DNA of 64,000 nt from Hyphodiscus hymeniophilus (taxonomy: Eukaryota > Ascomycota > Leotiomycetes > Helotiales > Hyphodiscaceae), in NCBI GenBank assembly GCA_016508695.1, contig VNKQ01000005.1, positions 2,294,001 to 2,358,000 of the forward strand, in the 5' to 3' direction. The notes beneath the pieces are model-generated. The model was not told the DNA's origin and did not search any database. It saw only the letters and a program-made list of their open reading frames with translations. The number at the start of each line of letters is the position of its first letter. The stretch's first letter is position 1. The position numbers and the translations under genes are program-made. Positions 22,457 to 33,155 of this stretch are shown here, piece after piece.

Positions 22457-22943
22457 ATGCAGGCGCCACGGACCCCCACCACCTCCCAATCAATGAGCTC
22501 CGTGACTTGCTCTTCTTGTTCAGATATATCTACGAAGATGTCCTATGATGTCCCTTCACAGATTTTAATTTTCAATCATCGGTGTCGACACTTATTAGTG
22601 TCGGTGTCGGACGGATTAGCGGTCGACATCGACCTTGCTATCGACAGCTGCATGAAAGGCAAACATGGAAAAGGCACAAAGACGATGGATTGTTCGTCTG
22701 TAGATCATCACGAGGCGATGAGCAAAGGTACTGTGTACGGCCTTGGCACAGTTCTCATGTGAAACCTTACATCTCGTCTCCTTGATAGTTTTCTCGCTCT
22801 CTCTGCAATTGCTCGATCCTCTTCAGGAATTATCCGAGATTGAGGACAACGGAACGAGCGCTAAAGAAGGATTCGCTGTCTTTGATATGATTCCTGCTAC
22901 CAAGGAACAAAAGCAATACGGGGTAGTACCGGGCTTGAAGTAG
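22457..22943 (+). CDS. Tentative small two-exon gene, function unknown
   Basis: Two open stretches join in frame if GTACTG at 22728 and GATAG before 22789 are spliced: exons 22457..22727 and 22789..22943, 141 residues. The first exon is Ser/Thr-rich with Cys pairs (TCSSCS). The second (LDPLQELSEIEDNG and KEGFAVFDMIPATKE) looks more protein-like. No homology is recognised and no signal peptide or membrane segment is seen. Another frame in the first exon also reads plausibly, so this could be a decayed gene or chance. Low confidence. Confidence 0.3.
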
Positions 22944-22981
22944 ATCTTTGCTAATCAGCTGTATGTCTATTTGCTCCGGAA

Positions 22982-23153
22982 TGCCCTTCCCATACTACAT
23001 TGTAACGAACGCAACCTACGCCCCTGGTGAATATCCAAAAAACGCTCTTCCCAGATACTAAATGAACTGCCCTTCTCAGTCCACATTGCAACGGACACAA
23101 CCCACGCCCCTGATAAAGATCCAATCAGACGCTCTTCCCCAGGTACTGTATGC
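22982..23153. repeat. Diverged 86-bp tandem duplication
   Basis: Unit 1 (about 22982-23067) and unit 2 (about 23068-23153) share TGCCCTTC, ACATTG, ACGCCCCTG, ATCCAA and ACGCTCTTCCC in the same order and spacing. Most of the clear single-base differences are C/T or G/A transitions. The pair lies directly downstream of the secreted-protein stop codon. Confidence 0.7.
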
Positions 23154-23162
23154 GAGAAATAA

Positions 23163-23670
23163 TCATGCATACCAAGTACTTCTCGTAAATTCTCCACTTA
23201 GTTCTCCAACCGGATCCTCACAATCGGCTCCAAGGCCGAATGGGTATTCAGCAGGGATGCAATCCAACGAGATGAAAAGACTTCCCACAGCTAACGCTGC
23301 TACATCTCTGTTTCACATCAGCATTCGCTTTTGACCTCATTAACAACACAACTTACGAGTTGCACAGGGTATAAGTCTTCCCGACAGTCAGAGTGTTCTT
23401 GCCGTCCCATTCATACTGGATGTTGCTGTTGGCGCAAGTAATTGGAGTGTTTGGATTGGAAGTGATAGTTGAGGTGCAATCCATGCGGGAGGCCTCGTCG
23501 GCGAAGGTAAATACCAGGTTGGAGGCGTGAGTATTGGCGGCGGAGGGGGTGAAGACTGTGAACTGTTCAATTGTGAAGGTGGAAGGAGTTGCGCAGTCTT
23601 TCTTTGACAGAGTCGGGAATGCGGTGGAGAGAGCTGAGAGCGCAAGGATGATGAGGGTAAGTGCGAACAT
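23163..23670 (-). CDS. Small secreted cysteine-rich protein
   Basis: Predicted extracellular protein of 152 residues, from exons 23670..23357 and 23307..23163. The signal peptide is MFALTLIILALSALSTA with cleavage near FPTLSKK. The mature part has six cysteines (KKDCATPS, MDCTST, PITCAN, TLCNS, LDCIP, GADCED), enough for three disulfides. The pattern of C, then FTFAD, then C, then a beta-rich ending is common among fungal small secreted proteins. The intron starts with a perfect GTAAGT that overlaps an in-frame TAA, so an unspliced message would end after 105 residues. The acceptor AAACAG puts the second exon in frame and supplies the last two cysteines. Function is unknown; an effector or cell-wall role is inference. 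Confidence 0.7.
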
Positions 23671-24712
23671 CTTTGGCTTTCTGTATTCTTTGGAGGATGT
23701 CTCTTTGCGCGAGGTAGAGAGGGGTTGTGCACCAGATGGGGATTGGAGAGAGATATTGAGATATTGCTTGTCTGTTGATTGATACGTCCAATTTGGAATC
23801 AATGCTGGAAGATAAGTGCTTGGCACGAATAAGAGAAGAGATATTGTCAACTTTATACCCCAGAGAGGCCCCCATCCCTGAGCCGGCACACCTACACTGA
23901 ACGGAAGGCTTATCTCTCTGCATGCTATTTGGAGTTACATTCAAGCCAAAACAGCTAATTCAGCTTGACGAGTAGGCAAAAGTGGGTGCAACGAATTGCC
24001 AGAATCCTTCAAATGGGAACTCAGGAACTGTCGAGGTGGACCGCCGTGAAGCTGCAGGAACAGAGAAAGAAAAGGTGGAGCCGTAGGAACTATTGAGGGA
24101 TAGAAATTGCCAAACGCACAGTACGATAAGAGAGTATTGGGTAGCAAGGGTCAAGCATACATTTCGCACCTCATTTGGAGCTGATGCAGTGCTTGTACAT
24201 CAATCAACTTCGTGTTGAGAAAAGTATCGGAACGTTGCAGCACGTATTCGGCGGTATTTCGTGCATAAAACAGAAATAGAAAACAAGTTGCTAGGGATTT
24301 GCGAGCCATTCAGATGGTTGAGAAAGTCGCACAGCAGAGCCACCTAAGTATGCAATACAAGATAGCAGAGCATCCAATCGTTCCGCCATGATCCAAGGGC
24401 GGCTGATAAGCGGCGTAGGCACAGTCAGAATGGCAGAGAAAGATTGCGATCTGAGGGAGATTTAGGATCATAGAGATGACAAAACAACTAGCAGTTACGA
24501 GACACAGAAAAAAAAAATGTATTGAAAGTCTAAGGTTCGGGACTTTTGAGGTAGCTGTAGGAGAGGTGTGAAATGGCGCTACTGTACTCGAGTAGTGCAT
24601 GTTTTAATTGGCTCGCTTGACCTGGCACACATTTTCAAACTCCTCCAAAATCAACCTCGAACTTTTTCTCCTTCACGACAAACCACCACGACAACCAACG
24701 CCATAATCAACA
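23671..24712. other. Divergent intergenic region, 1.04 kb
   Basis: Promoters of the secreted-protein (minus) and eL36 (plus) genes. The 100 bp before the eL36 start are pyrimidine-rich, common for fungal ribosomal protein genes. Nothing else recognised. Confidence 0.5.
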
Positions 24713-25215
24713 ATGGCAGCAGAACGCAAGGAACGCAGCGGCTTGACCATCGGTCTTAACAAGGGTCACGTATGAACCCCAGCCCGTCTCACCTCTTGGA
24801 GGATCTTCTCTGAAGATGGACTCAACGGGCTAACGCATTTATTCCACAGAAAACCGAGGCCAGAGTCGTCAAGCCCAGAGTCAGCAGAACAAAGGGCCAT
24901 TTGAGCAAGCGCACTCAGTTCGTCCGTGAGATTGTCAAGGAGGTTTCTGGGTATGTGATGGTGTTGGATCGATGAGAAGGCATTTGGGCTGATGTTCATA
25001 GTCTTGCACCATACGAACGCCGTGTCATCGAACTCCTCCGTAACTCCAAGGATAAGCGTGCTCGTAAGCTCGCGAAGAAGCGTGTATGTTGCTTCCTATA
25101 GAACTGTAGAGAAGGGAGAACTGACTTTGAATAGCTGGGTACTTTCGGTCGCGCTAAGGCGAAGGTCGACGAGTTGCAGCGTGTCATTGCTGAGTCGAGA
25201 CGTGCCGGTCACTAA
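24713..25215 (+). CDS. RPL36: 60S ribosomal protein eL36
   Basis: Component of the large cytosolic ribosomal subunit. Four exons, 24713..24769, 24850..24950, 25002..25083 and 25135..25215, give 106 residues, the normal size. The N-terminus RSGLTIGLNKGH, then KPRVSRTKGHLSKRTQFVRE, then APYERRVIELLRNSKDKRA and the end RVIAESRRAGH are all family hallmarks. It is rich in Lys and Arg for rRNA contact. Intron joints fall in phase 0, 2, 0 and restore the sequence without gaps. Confidence 0.97.
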
Positions 25216-25574
25216 GTGTTCGTCGGACCCTTTGATCTGATACCTCTACATGAACGTGATTGGGAAGATGGAGCTGTACACAAGACTCAAAATGGAAGGA
25301 ATTTCACGGATGATACCTCTGGGATGCTGTCCGATTGATAGCTAGTGACAAACCTGCATAGAATCTTCTCGAGGCAATGAAGAATTTCAAGAACATTTCT
25401 GGGTGTACAAGTAACCGTGATTGATTTTACGCTGTGATGGTGCTGGTCTCTGTGATCTACACACGAATGCTACTGTCATGATAAAACTCCACGCTATGTT
25501 GACCCCCTGAAAATGCTGAGCAACTGCTACAAAGCCCGTCTGGATCTCCCTTCGTACAGTCATAAACATGCCCA
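25216..25574. other. Convergent intergenic region
   Basis: About 360 bp between the stop codons of eL36 and the UBX gene. Probable 3' untranslated sequence only. Confidence 0.5.
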
Positions 25575-27102
25575 CTACCTCCTGATTAGTCCCTTCGGGA
25601 GCCACTTTGGCGCCCCCTTGGACTTCTTTTCGCCATCAGCAGTCTCCTTGACCTTTCCTTTGTCGACGCCAGATGGGGCATCGTCCATTGCTTCTACTGC
25701 TGCGATTTCAGGGATCACGACCTCCTTTGCTTCCTTGAGATACTCAGGTTTCAAGGTTGATGCTTTTCGTGCACTCTCACTGGCTGATTCCTCCCAAACA
25801 AAGTTAACCACGACCTTGCCTGCCAGCCCCAAGTCCTTGATGAGCTTTCTTTTCGAGCCACTCTCGTCTTTGGGCACAGTCTGTGGTCCTCGATCATTCC
25901 AGACCAGCTTGAAAGGCTCTTCCTCAGCTAGGATTACACCAGCCACCAATTTGTAGAAATCAGCAGCGGTCTCCTCTGCATTGAACGAGGCAAGTATTTG
26001 AGTTTGATCTGGGAACCGAACTTTGACCTCAAGTGTCTTCACTGATGCCAATCTTGCCGCTTTTTCTTGCTCAGCCTGCTCAGCCTCTTTATCAGACGGC
26101 AATCGTCTGTTTTGGGAACTGTTGAGAAGTCTTGATTGGTGAAGTTTCGCGTGTGCTACAGTAGGCTCGTAGTCACCTTCATTATGAGGTTGGAGAGCAG
26201 CTCGGGGCACATCTGACGAAGGAGCGGCATATACAGAGATCGGCCGTTGGCCGGGACCAAGAATTGGTTGTTCTGGAGCACTACCCTCCGGGGTAGAGTC
26301 GACAGCCTCTCTCGAGTCTCCAGACAGGTCCTTCATATCGGTATCTTCCCCTGAAGGTTCGGTAGACGCCAGTTTCGCTATATCATCAGGATCAGTCTTT
26401 CCTGTAGGTTGCGCTTCTGAGGCCGCAGCTTCAGATCCAGTATTCTCCTCGTCCTTGAAATATTGTCCTATCTCTGCCATGGCTTCTTCTAGTGGTTGAT
26501 CCGTCTTCTTGAAGTTCAACCTGATCAGAGCACTTCCACCATTTACGCCAATTTGTGCAAGGGTTTTTTGTAGATCGCCAAACGTCGAGAGCTCTCTACC
26601 AACAACTTGTAAAGTTGGCATTTCATAGAAGATTCGGCCAGCACCCGACGCTCCATTCACAACCTCTGTAACACCCCTGGCAGTGAAGTTCAAGTTTGTG
26701 TCCTCGCTTGACTCGAACTTCCGTAGTATGCGCCACATCGTTGTATCACTTGGTACTTTATCCGTCAATCTTTTTCCAGGCCCTGAAGGGTCGGGTATCT
26801 GTAAAGCGACCGAGACAACGGAGGGTGATTTCGAACCAAGTACGAGCTCAAGCCGCGCGCCAGAAGAGAGACCCGTTTGTCGGAAAGTAAGAGACAGATC
26901 TAGTGGCTTAGTCTTGTTCCTGTATAATATTAGGTGCGACTCTCAAAGAGGACTTGGAGACTAACTTCAGGCCATAATTGCTGGAGTCAAAGTTCCACTT
27001 CTTGCAGGCATCCCCCACAACATCTGTCATATAGGTAGCCGGTGTTACTTTGACCTTGGTAGTCCGAAAGCTGCTGTCGATGACCACGACGTGGGCAGCC
27101 AT
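25575..27102 (-). CDS. UBX-domain protein, TUG/ASPL/Ubx4 type
   Basis: Likely cofactor of the AAA ATPase Cdc48/p97. Exons 27102..26966 and 26919..25575 give 493 residues. The N-terminal ubiquitin-like domain, residues 1-85, starts MAAHVVVIDSSFRTTKVKV and includes PLDLSLTFRQTGL after the intron joint YGLK-NKTKPL. This TUG-type domain is what places it in the family. A disordered, acidic middle follows. Residues about 335-420 form the UBX domain (LEVKVRFPDQTQILASF through KVVVNFVWEE). The C-terminus is a Lys-rich tail. In yeast the family member Ubx4 works in ER-associated degradation; that role here is inferred. Confidence 0.88.
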
Positions 27103-27700
27103 GACGGGCGAGTCAATGGGAGCCGGACTCGGGCGTCTGGTTCGAGTTGTGAGGCTTGATCTTCGTGACCTCTCTTGGGGGAAACAAGCAACTGGAATCC
27201 TAAGATGCGAAAATTTTTGTCTTCAAGCTAGGTGTCCTTGACTTTAGACTTCTCTCTGCTTCGTTGGAATTTGTAAGGATGCGGGCGTGGCGGGGTGTTG
27301 AGGGACCAGGAAGGTTGCGAAAGAGGATTGGCAAACGCTAAAAGTAGAAAGGTAGAAAAGTACTTGGCAAAGGAACTCTTCAAGAATATGTTTTCTTGTT
27401 ATTCACGCGAGCGAATGAAGTGCGAATGTATACAGTATAATTCGGCGCAGCTGTTGATATAATCAGTGCCTGCTCCGATCTGGTACAGGTATGGCTATCT
27501 GAAGGCACGGACCAACTGGAGCTTGAACGCGACAGCTCGTTTCTACCTTGCAGCCCATCGTGACCTTCAGGCTGTCAAACAACACAAACAGCTGCATTTT
27601 CAATACACAATCACCTGCGAAACTACTTGAATACTCTCAGAGTGCTCTGTTGTCCTTATTCGCGTTTCGAGACACTTACTACGGACAGAACGCTTTTAAA
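27103..27700. other. Divergent promoter region, about 600 bp
   Basis: Lies between the UBX gene (minus) and PUP3 (plus). No known proteasome-control box was found by eye. No other feature. Confidence 0.5.
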
Positions 27701-28483
27701 ATGGTAGGATCTTCTCTCCTTGAGCAATCAACTAAACCGAAAGCTGACTTGACTATCAGAGCTCCCCATTTGCCATCAGTACGAATCTCTTTCCCTTAAA
27801 GTCCCTATACCTTCATCTAATTTTTCCTCAGATGGCGGTGCCTGTGTAGCAATGGTGGGCAAAGACTGCGTTGCCATAGCCTGCGATCTTCGGCTCGGTC
27901 TCCAAGCCCTCACCGTCTCCAACAACTTCCCCAAAGTCTTCTCGTATGGCGATGTCTACCTCGGTCTCACTGGCCTGGCCACAGACGTTAACACCGTTTC
28001 CGATCTATTCCGCTACAAAGTCAACATGTACCGTCTTCGCGAAGAACGAAACATCTCCCCCTCCACGATGGCGAACCTCGTATCCTCCACACTCTACGAA
28101 CGGCGATTCGGTCCCTTCTTTGTTAGTCCAGTGGTTGCAGGTATTGATCAGAAGAGTGGCAAGCCGTTTATTTGTGGGTTTGATAGTATTGGGTGCATTG
28201 ATTTTGCGAAAGATTTCATTGTCAGTGGAACCGCAAGTGATCAACTATTTGGTACTTGCGAGGGTTTATGGGAGCCGGATTTGGTACGTCTTGCCTCCAA
28301 TACTATGGACTGCGTGACAAGCTAATTTGTGGTTTGCAGGCGCCAGAAGATCTCTTTGAGACCATATCACAGGCCTTGCTAAATGCAGTTGACAGAGATG
28401 CGTTATCGGGTTGGGGAGCACACGTCTACATCATTGAGAAGGACAAGGTCACCAAGCGATTATTGAAGGGCAGACAAGATTAA
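27701..28483 (+). CDS. PUP3: Proteasome subunit beta type-3
   Basis: Non-catalytic beta-3 subunit of the 20S proteasome core. Four exons: 27701..27703, 27760..27778, 27832..28283 and 28340..28483, 205 residues, the exact family length. The first exon is only the ATG and the second is 19 nt; together they give MSSPFAIN, which continues NGGACVAMVGKDCVAIACD. Family hallmarks follow: LYERRFGPFFVSPVVAGID, FIVSGTASDQLFG, and QALLNAVDRDALSGWGA near the end. Every joint is needed to keep frame and family identity, and each intron has GT...AG borders. The extremely short first exons are unusual but well supported. Confidence 0.95.
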
Positions 28484-28872
28484 GGGACGTGAAAGTGGGA
28501 ATCGATTCGAGATGAGCTGAGATAGGTGAAGGCAACCTGTCTTATGTACCAATAGATTCGGCATTGGAGCGAATGATGGCAAAAGGACATGTCGTAGATC
28601 ACAAACAAATCGGTCAAATGTATCAAACAATCGGTGTTCTTGGTTCGCAACGCCTCCCTGCCACGTATAGAATTGGCCTCGCAGGCTGTTCGTGAGCGGG
28701 TTAGCTCCAAGCCTTAATAGATGCATTGAAGCCAATTGCTCCAAAGAACATCCAGCTCGGTTCTCTCAGTCTAGAGGTCTTAATGGCTAGTGTCAACTCT
28801 TGCTGCAACTTCCTGCAAAATGCAAGCATGCGGCCATGCCGCTGCTAATGGGAGGCTAGACCTCTGTTCACA
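28484..28872. other. Convergent intergenic region
   Basis: About 390 bp between stop codons of PUP3 and the dUTPase/Dcd-like gene. Nothing recognised. Confidence 0.5.
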
Positions 28873-29388
28873 CTAGATAGTGTCTCGTCCTTGATATACA
28901 CCCTTATACCCCTCAGTCGGCTCGCTCATACTGTGGAGTACCATCTGTGCCAGTCTCGCATCCTTCCACAACCTTAGACCATGAGGGTTAACGACTTGAA
29001 GTAGTGCACCGACAGCTCCTCTGTACCCACTATCCATCACTCCAGCATTTAACAGAGCACCAGATCGGAATAAAGAGCTCCGCACGAAGATCTGTCCCAT
29101 CACGTCCAAGGGCACATCTATTTTCTCGTTGAAACCTACCAAGTATGACCCAAGTGGTAGGTCGACAAAGCCTTTATAAGATGTTTTGATACCAGTGTCC
29201 GGTTGGAATGGTAGAACGTCTGTCTCGGCCATTTTACGCCGGCTATTGTCGAAATCAATCTCTCCCAATGACTGCCAGATCAGAATTCGCTTCAGTGTGA
29301 GATGAAAGGCGCATGGTTGGATTTGTATCTCTGAAGAGCGGATGTTTTGAATGATCCTTTTAGAGATCAGTAGGCGGCCCATGATCAT
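28873..29388 (-). CDS. dUTPase/dCTP-deaminase superfamily protein
   Basis: Single-exon gene of 171 residues, related to bacterial and archaeal dCTP deaminase (Dcd) and trimeric dUTPase, enzymes of pyrimidine deoxynucleotide supply. The order of motifs fits the fold: QIQPCAFHLTL near residue 22 (Dcd-like start), VRSSLFRSGALLN at 102-114 (motif with the RSS phosphate contact), AGVMDSGYRGAVG at 115-127 (Asp119 and Tyr-Arg-Gly as in dUTPase), RLAQMV at 145-150, and QGRDT near the C-terminus. The glutamate that performs deamination in Dcd, expected in an LEF-like strand after GYRG, is not there; the strand reads ALLQVVN. Catalysis of dUTP hydrolysis rather than deamination is therefore a reasonable guess. 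No intron is needed; the ATG pair at its start (MIM) leaves the exact start open by two residues. Confidence 0.8.
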   Translation of the reverse strand: MIMGRLLISKRIIQNIRSSEIQIQPCAFHLTLKRILIWQSLGEIDFDNSRRKMAETDVLPFQPDTGIKTSYKGFVDLPLGSYLVGFNEKIDVPLDVMGQIFVRSSLFRSGALLNAGVMDSGYRGAVGALLQVVNPHGLRLWKDARLAQMVLHSMSEPTEGYKGVYQGRDTI

Positions 29389-29995
29389 GATTTCGTCTAT
29401 GCTGCGTTAGTAAATCTCACATTCGCGACTTGAGACCAGCTCTATTTCGCTTGAATGGAGCTATATACCATGATCATTGTATGAATTTTGCAACTCGACT
29501 TTTGTGGGCTTTAAAATGCCTATTCATATGTAGGCTCGTTGGATGTGTTCGAAAAGACTACTGTCAAGGGCCAGAGCCAAGCGAGGAGACGGCTTGACCT
29601 CGCACCTTCATTGCCCATCATTTCGTCTTCAGTGCGGCGGCATCAAGATTATCGAGCTAGAAGTCATTCCCCGATCCAAAAATTCCCGATGCTGCTAGTC
29701 TCGCACGACACCTATGCGCCTTTGGGTCCTTTAAAGCGTGAAACCCGAGTTGTGCGCCTCCAGCCTCGTCTGAGTGCCCACGATGTGATCCTCAGATGCG
29801 TGATATTCACGGCTTTCTGAAAAGGAATCAAAATATCGTTACCGATGGTGCATAGGAGCTTGGTTGTGAAAGTATGAAATGAGAAGGGTTGCCACTTTCT
29901 TGCTTCTCGATGCTTAGTAAAGTACATTTATGATGATCTAGTATCTACTGTTCTACTAATCTACACCTGTAAAGTCTCTTGTCTCATTCCCCAAC
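29389..29995. other. Intergenic, about 600 bp
   Basis: Upstream of the dUTPase/Dcd-like gene and downstream of the SERCA gene, both on the minus strand. Short open frames only. Nothing recognised. Confidence 0.5.
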
Positions 29996-32900
29996 TTAAT
30001 CCATCTTCGATCTCGGCTCTAAGCTTGTAGTCTTTTGAATGAAAAGCTGTCTCTCAACTAATTTGAGTACTTCGTCAATAAGTCTGTTGGGTGTTAGCGT
30101 GTATTCTCTGATTCATGATAGACACTATGACTTACATGACTGGAGCACTGATTAGGAGAACCGCCTGCCACTCATTCCAATTCAATGGAAGGATAGAGAA
30201 TAGAGTCTGCAAGAATGGAAGATAAAGCAGAGCGAGGTGCAGCGCCATCGACAGAGCGATGGCGTAGATAAGCATCATGTTCTCCCAAAGGGGAAGAGTG
30301 AGAAGGGACTCTGAAGACGAAAGCGCATTCATGGCGTTGAGCATCTCAATGACCACCAATATAGACAGCGAGACGCTCGAAGCAGATTTCGCCATATCAT
30401 CCGAGAACATTTGGCACCCGATCTCCGAGAATTGGGAAGAGCAGCGATGGAAATGGGAGAGTTGCCAGAAAGTGATTTGGGGGCCTTCGGAGTTGTACAT
30501 GAACCACCAGGCGTATCCACCAACGGTGGCGAGACCAACATAGACACCGATGACCATGTAGCGGAAGAAGAGCCAGCCGCCGATGAGGGCTTCGTCCCGC
30601 TTTCTTGGCTGTCTCCTCATGATATCGTGATCAGGAGGATTGAATGAGAGGGCTGTAGCTGGAAGGCCGTCGGTGACGAGATTGACCCAGAGAAGTTGGA
30701 CTGGAATAAGAGCTTCTGGCATACCAAGGGCTGCAGTCAAGAATATAGAAACCACTTCTCCGATATTGGACGAGATCAGGTATCGAATGAACTGCTGGGT
30801 ATTGTTGTAAATGGAACGCCCTTCCTCGATTGCAACCTCGATAGTAGCGAAATTGTCATCAGCAAGAACCATGTCCGCAGCCAGTTTCGCAACGTCGGTT
30901 CCAGAGCCCATAGCAACACCAATATCGGCTTTTTTCAAAGCGGGAGCATCATTAACACCGTCACCAGTCATAGCTACGACTTCTCCGGCAGACTGGAGAA
31001 GATCCACGAGCTTTGACTTGTGGCTGGGCTCAACTCGGGAGAAGAGAGATGCGTTCTTAGCAGCTGCCAGTTGCTCGCTTTCGCTGAGGTTATCGAACTC
31101 TCGTCCAGTGTAGCTCTTACCCCTCAAATCCTCGTATTCCCCAAAGACGCCAATTTGACGACAAATTGTCTCAGCAGTGTTGCGGTTATCACCAGTAATG
31201 ACGATGACTCGGATACCAGCTTCCTTGCATTTTCGTATGGATTCAGCAACCTCTGGGCGAGGAGGATCAAGCATACCAACAAGGCCCAGGAAAGTCAATT
31301 TCTGTTCGAGTTGGGAATATTCTGAAGTGGTCTTGGCTTTCTTCAATAGTGGGTTTGATCCAACGTCCTCCAGGCTGGCCAGAGCGATGACACGAAGACC
31401 TTTGTTACCGTAGTCCACAACTTCTTTCAATAAAAGTTCCGAAAGGTTCTTGGTCATGGGTAACTTCTTACCGTTGGCACCAATCAGAGTATGAGTACAG
31501 CGATCGATAATGCTCTCTGGAGCGCCTTTGACCAATAATCTTTGGGTTTGACCCTTTCCAACAAGCACTGACATGCTCTTCCGGTCTCGGGAGAATTCGT
31601 AGGTTGCAAGACGGGGACTTTGTTTTTCGTACCAGGAACTGGCAAGGTGAAGGCGGTCATGAGCAGCAGCGCTGGCACGAGCTTGGTTGTGCGCAGTGTC
31701 CTGCGTTCCAATCTTCTCCACCAAGACGCGTAGAGCTCCCTCTGTAGGTTCACCGACGTTGGAATAGATACCGGATTTGGAGTCCAGAGCCAGCTGAGCA
31801 TCGTTACAAAGTGCGGCAACCTCTGCCATTTGGAAAACGGTTTGAGAGTTCTTTGCCACATCAGAAACTATTGAGCCCTTCGCCTTAATGCTACCAAGGG
31901 GAGAATAAGTTGTACCCTCAACATCCAATTCTTCTAAATCGTTACCAGCTTCGTTGATGTACACAATCTTATTGACGCTCATTTGATTGGTCGTCAGTGT
32001 ACCGGTCTTGTCGGAGCAGATCACACTGCAGCTACCAAGGGTCTCCACAGATGGTAAGCTACGAACAACTGCATTCTTCGCGGCCATTTTCCTAGTTCCA
32101 AGAGCAAGACATGTTGTGATAACGACAGCCAAGCCTTCTGGGATGGCTGCAACTCCGAGAGAAACAGCAATCTTGAGGTAGTAGATTGCGCCCTTTGCCC
32201 AGGTTCCATGACTTGGGTCGTTGAAATGCGGGATGTTGATAAGCCAGACTACGATGCAGATGACTGAAATTACTTTCGCCAGGGTGTCTCCGAAATCATT
32301 GAGTTTTTTCTTCAACGGTGTTGGCTCCGAGATTTGTGCTGTGATGCTCTCGTGGATGTCACCAATAGCTGTAGAAGAACCAGTGAGAACAACAATAGCT
32401 GTAGCATGTCCCGTAACAACAGTTGTCCCAGAGAAAAGGGTGTTGATCTGATCTTGCTTCACAGCTTGTAAGTCCTTGACCGCCGTTGTCTCCTTTCCGA
32501 CACTTTCACTCTCTCCAGTGAGAATGGCCTGGTCAACCGAGAAAGAGTTGCTCTGGATACCAATAACTCTGCAATCTGCTGGTATTCTGTCCCCAACAGC
32601 GATCGAAATAATATCTCCCGGAACCAACTCCTCAGCTCGGATTCGAGTAACGTGTCCGTTTCGAATGACCTTAGCCTCGTTCGCCGAGTATTCTTGTAGT
32701 GCCGCAATAGCCTTCTCCGCACTGCTTTCTTGCGAGACGCCGACGACTGCATTGAGAATTAAAATCGTGAGGATCTGCGGACGGTATTAGTAGGATCCTA
32801 CCATCTTGTAGGAGAAGCTATACATACAACTGCCGGATCAACAAAAGCCGTCCAACCGCCACCTTCCTCGAATAGAGCCAAGACAAAGGAAATAGCGGCG

Positions 32901-33155
32901 GATCCTAGGAGAATTATGACTAGCTGGTCCTTGAATTGCTCGAGAATGAGCTCCCAGATGGGAGTGGGGGGCTCTTCCGCAATTGCTGTGCGTGTGAGTT
33001 AGTTTTTTGTGGAAGCCGTGGCGCAAAGGAATCCTACCATTTCTGCCATGCTTTTCTCTCGATGATGCTACCTGCGAGTCTGTAAGACCTCGCGCTTCGG
33101 AAACGGAAAAGAACTTTAGGACCTCGGAGGTCGATTTGGTGTATGCGTTCTCCAT
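29996..33155 (-). CDS. SERCA-type Ca2+-transporting P-type ATPase
   Basis: ATP-driven pump moving cytosolic Ca2+ into the ER or another store. Four exons, 33155..33038, 32985..32828, 32774..30136 and 30083..29996, give 1000 residues, the usual SERCA length. N-terminus MENAYTKSTSEVLKFF matches SERCA. The actuator loop has LTGES, the M4 calcium site is AAIPEGLA, and the phosphorylation site is CSDKTGTLTTNQ. The hinge TGDGVNDAPALKKADIG and the calcium-binding M5/M6 residues in SSNIGEVVSIF and LLWVNLVTDGLPATAL are intact. The last short exon gives LIDEVLKLVERQ and ends SKMD, reached only by splicing at GTAAGT (30135). Pmr1-type pumps are excluded by the SERCA-like N-terminus and by both Ca2+ sites being present. 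Confidence 0.96.
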
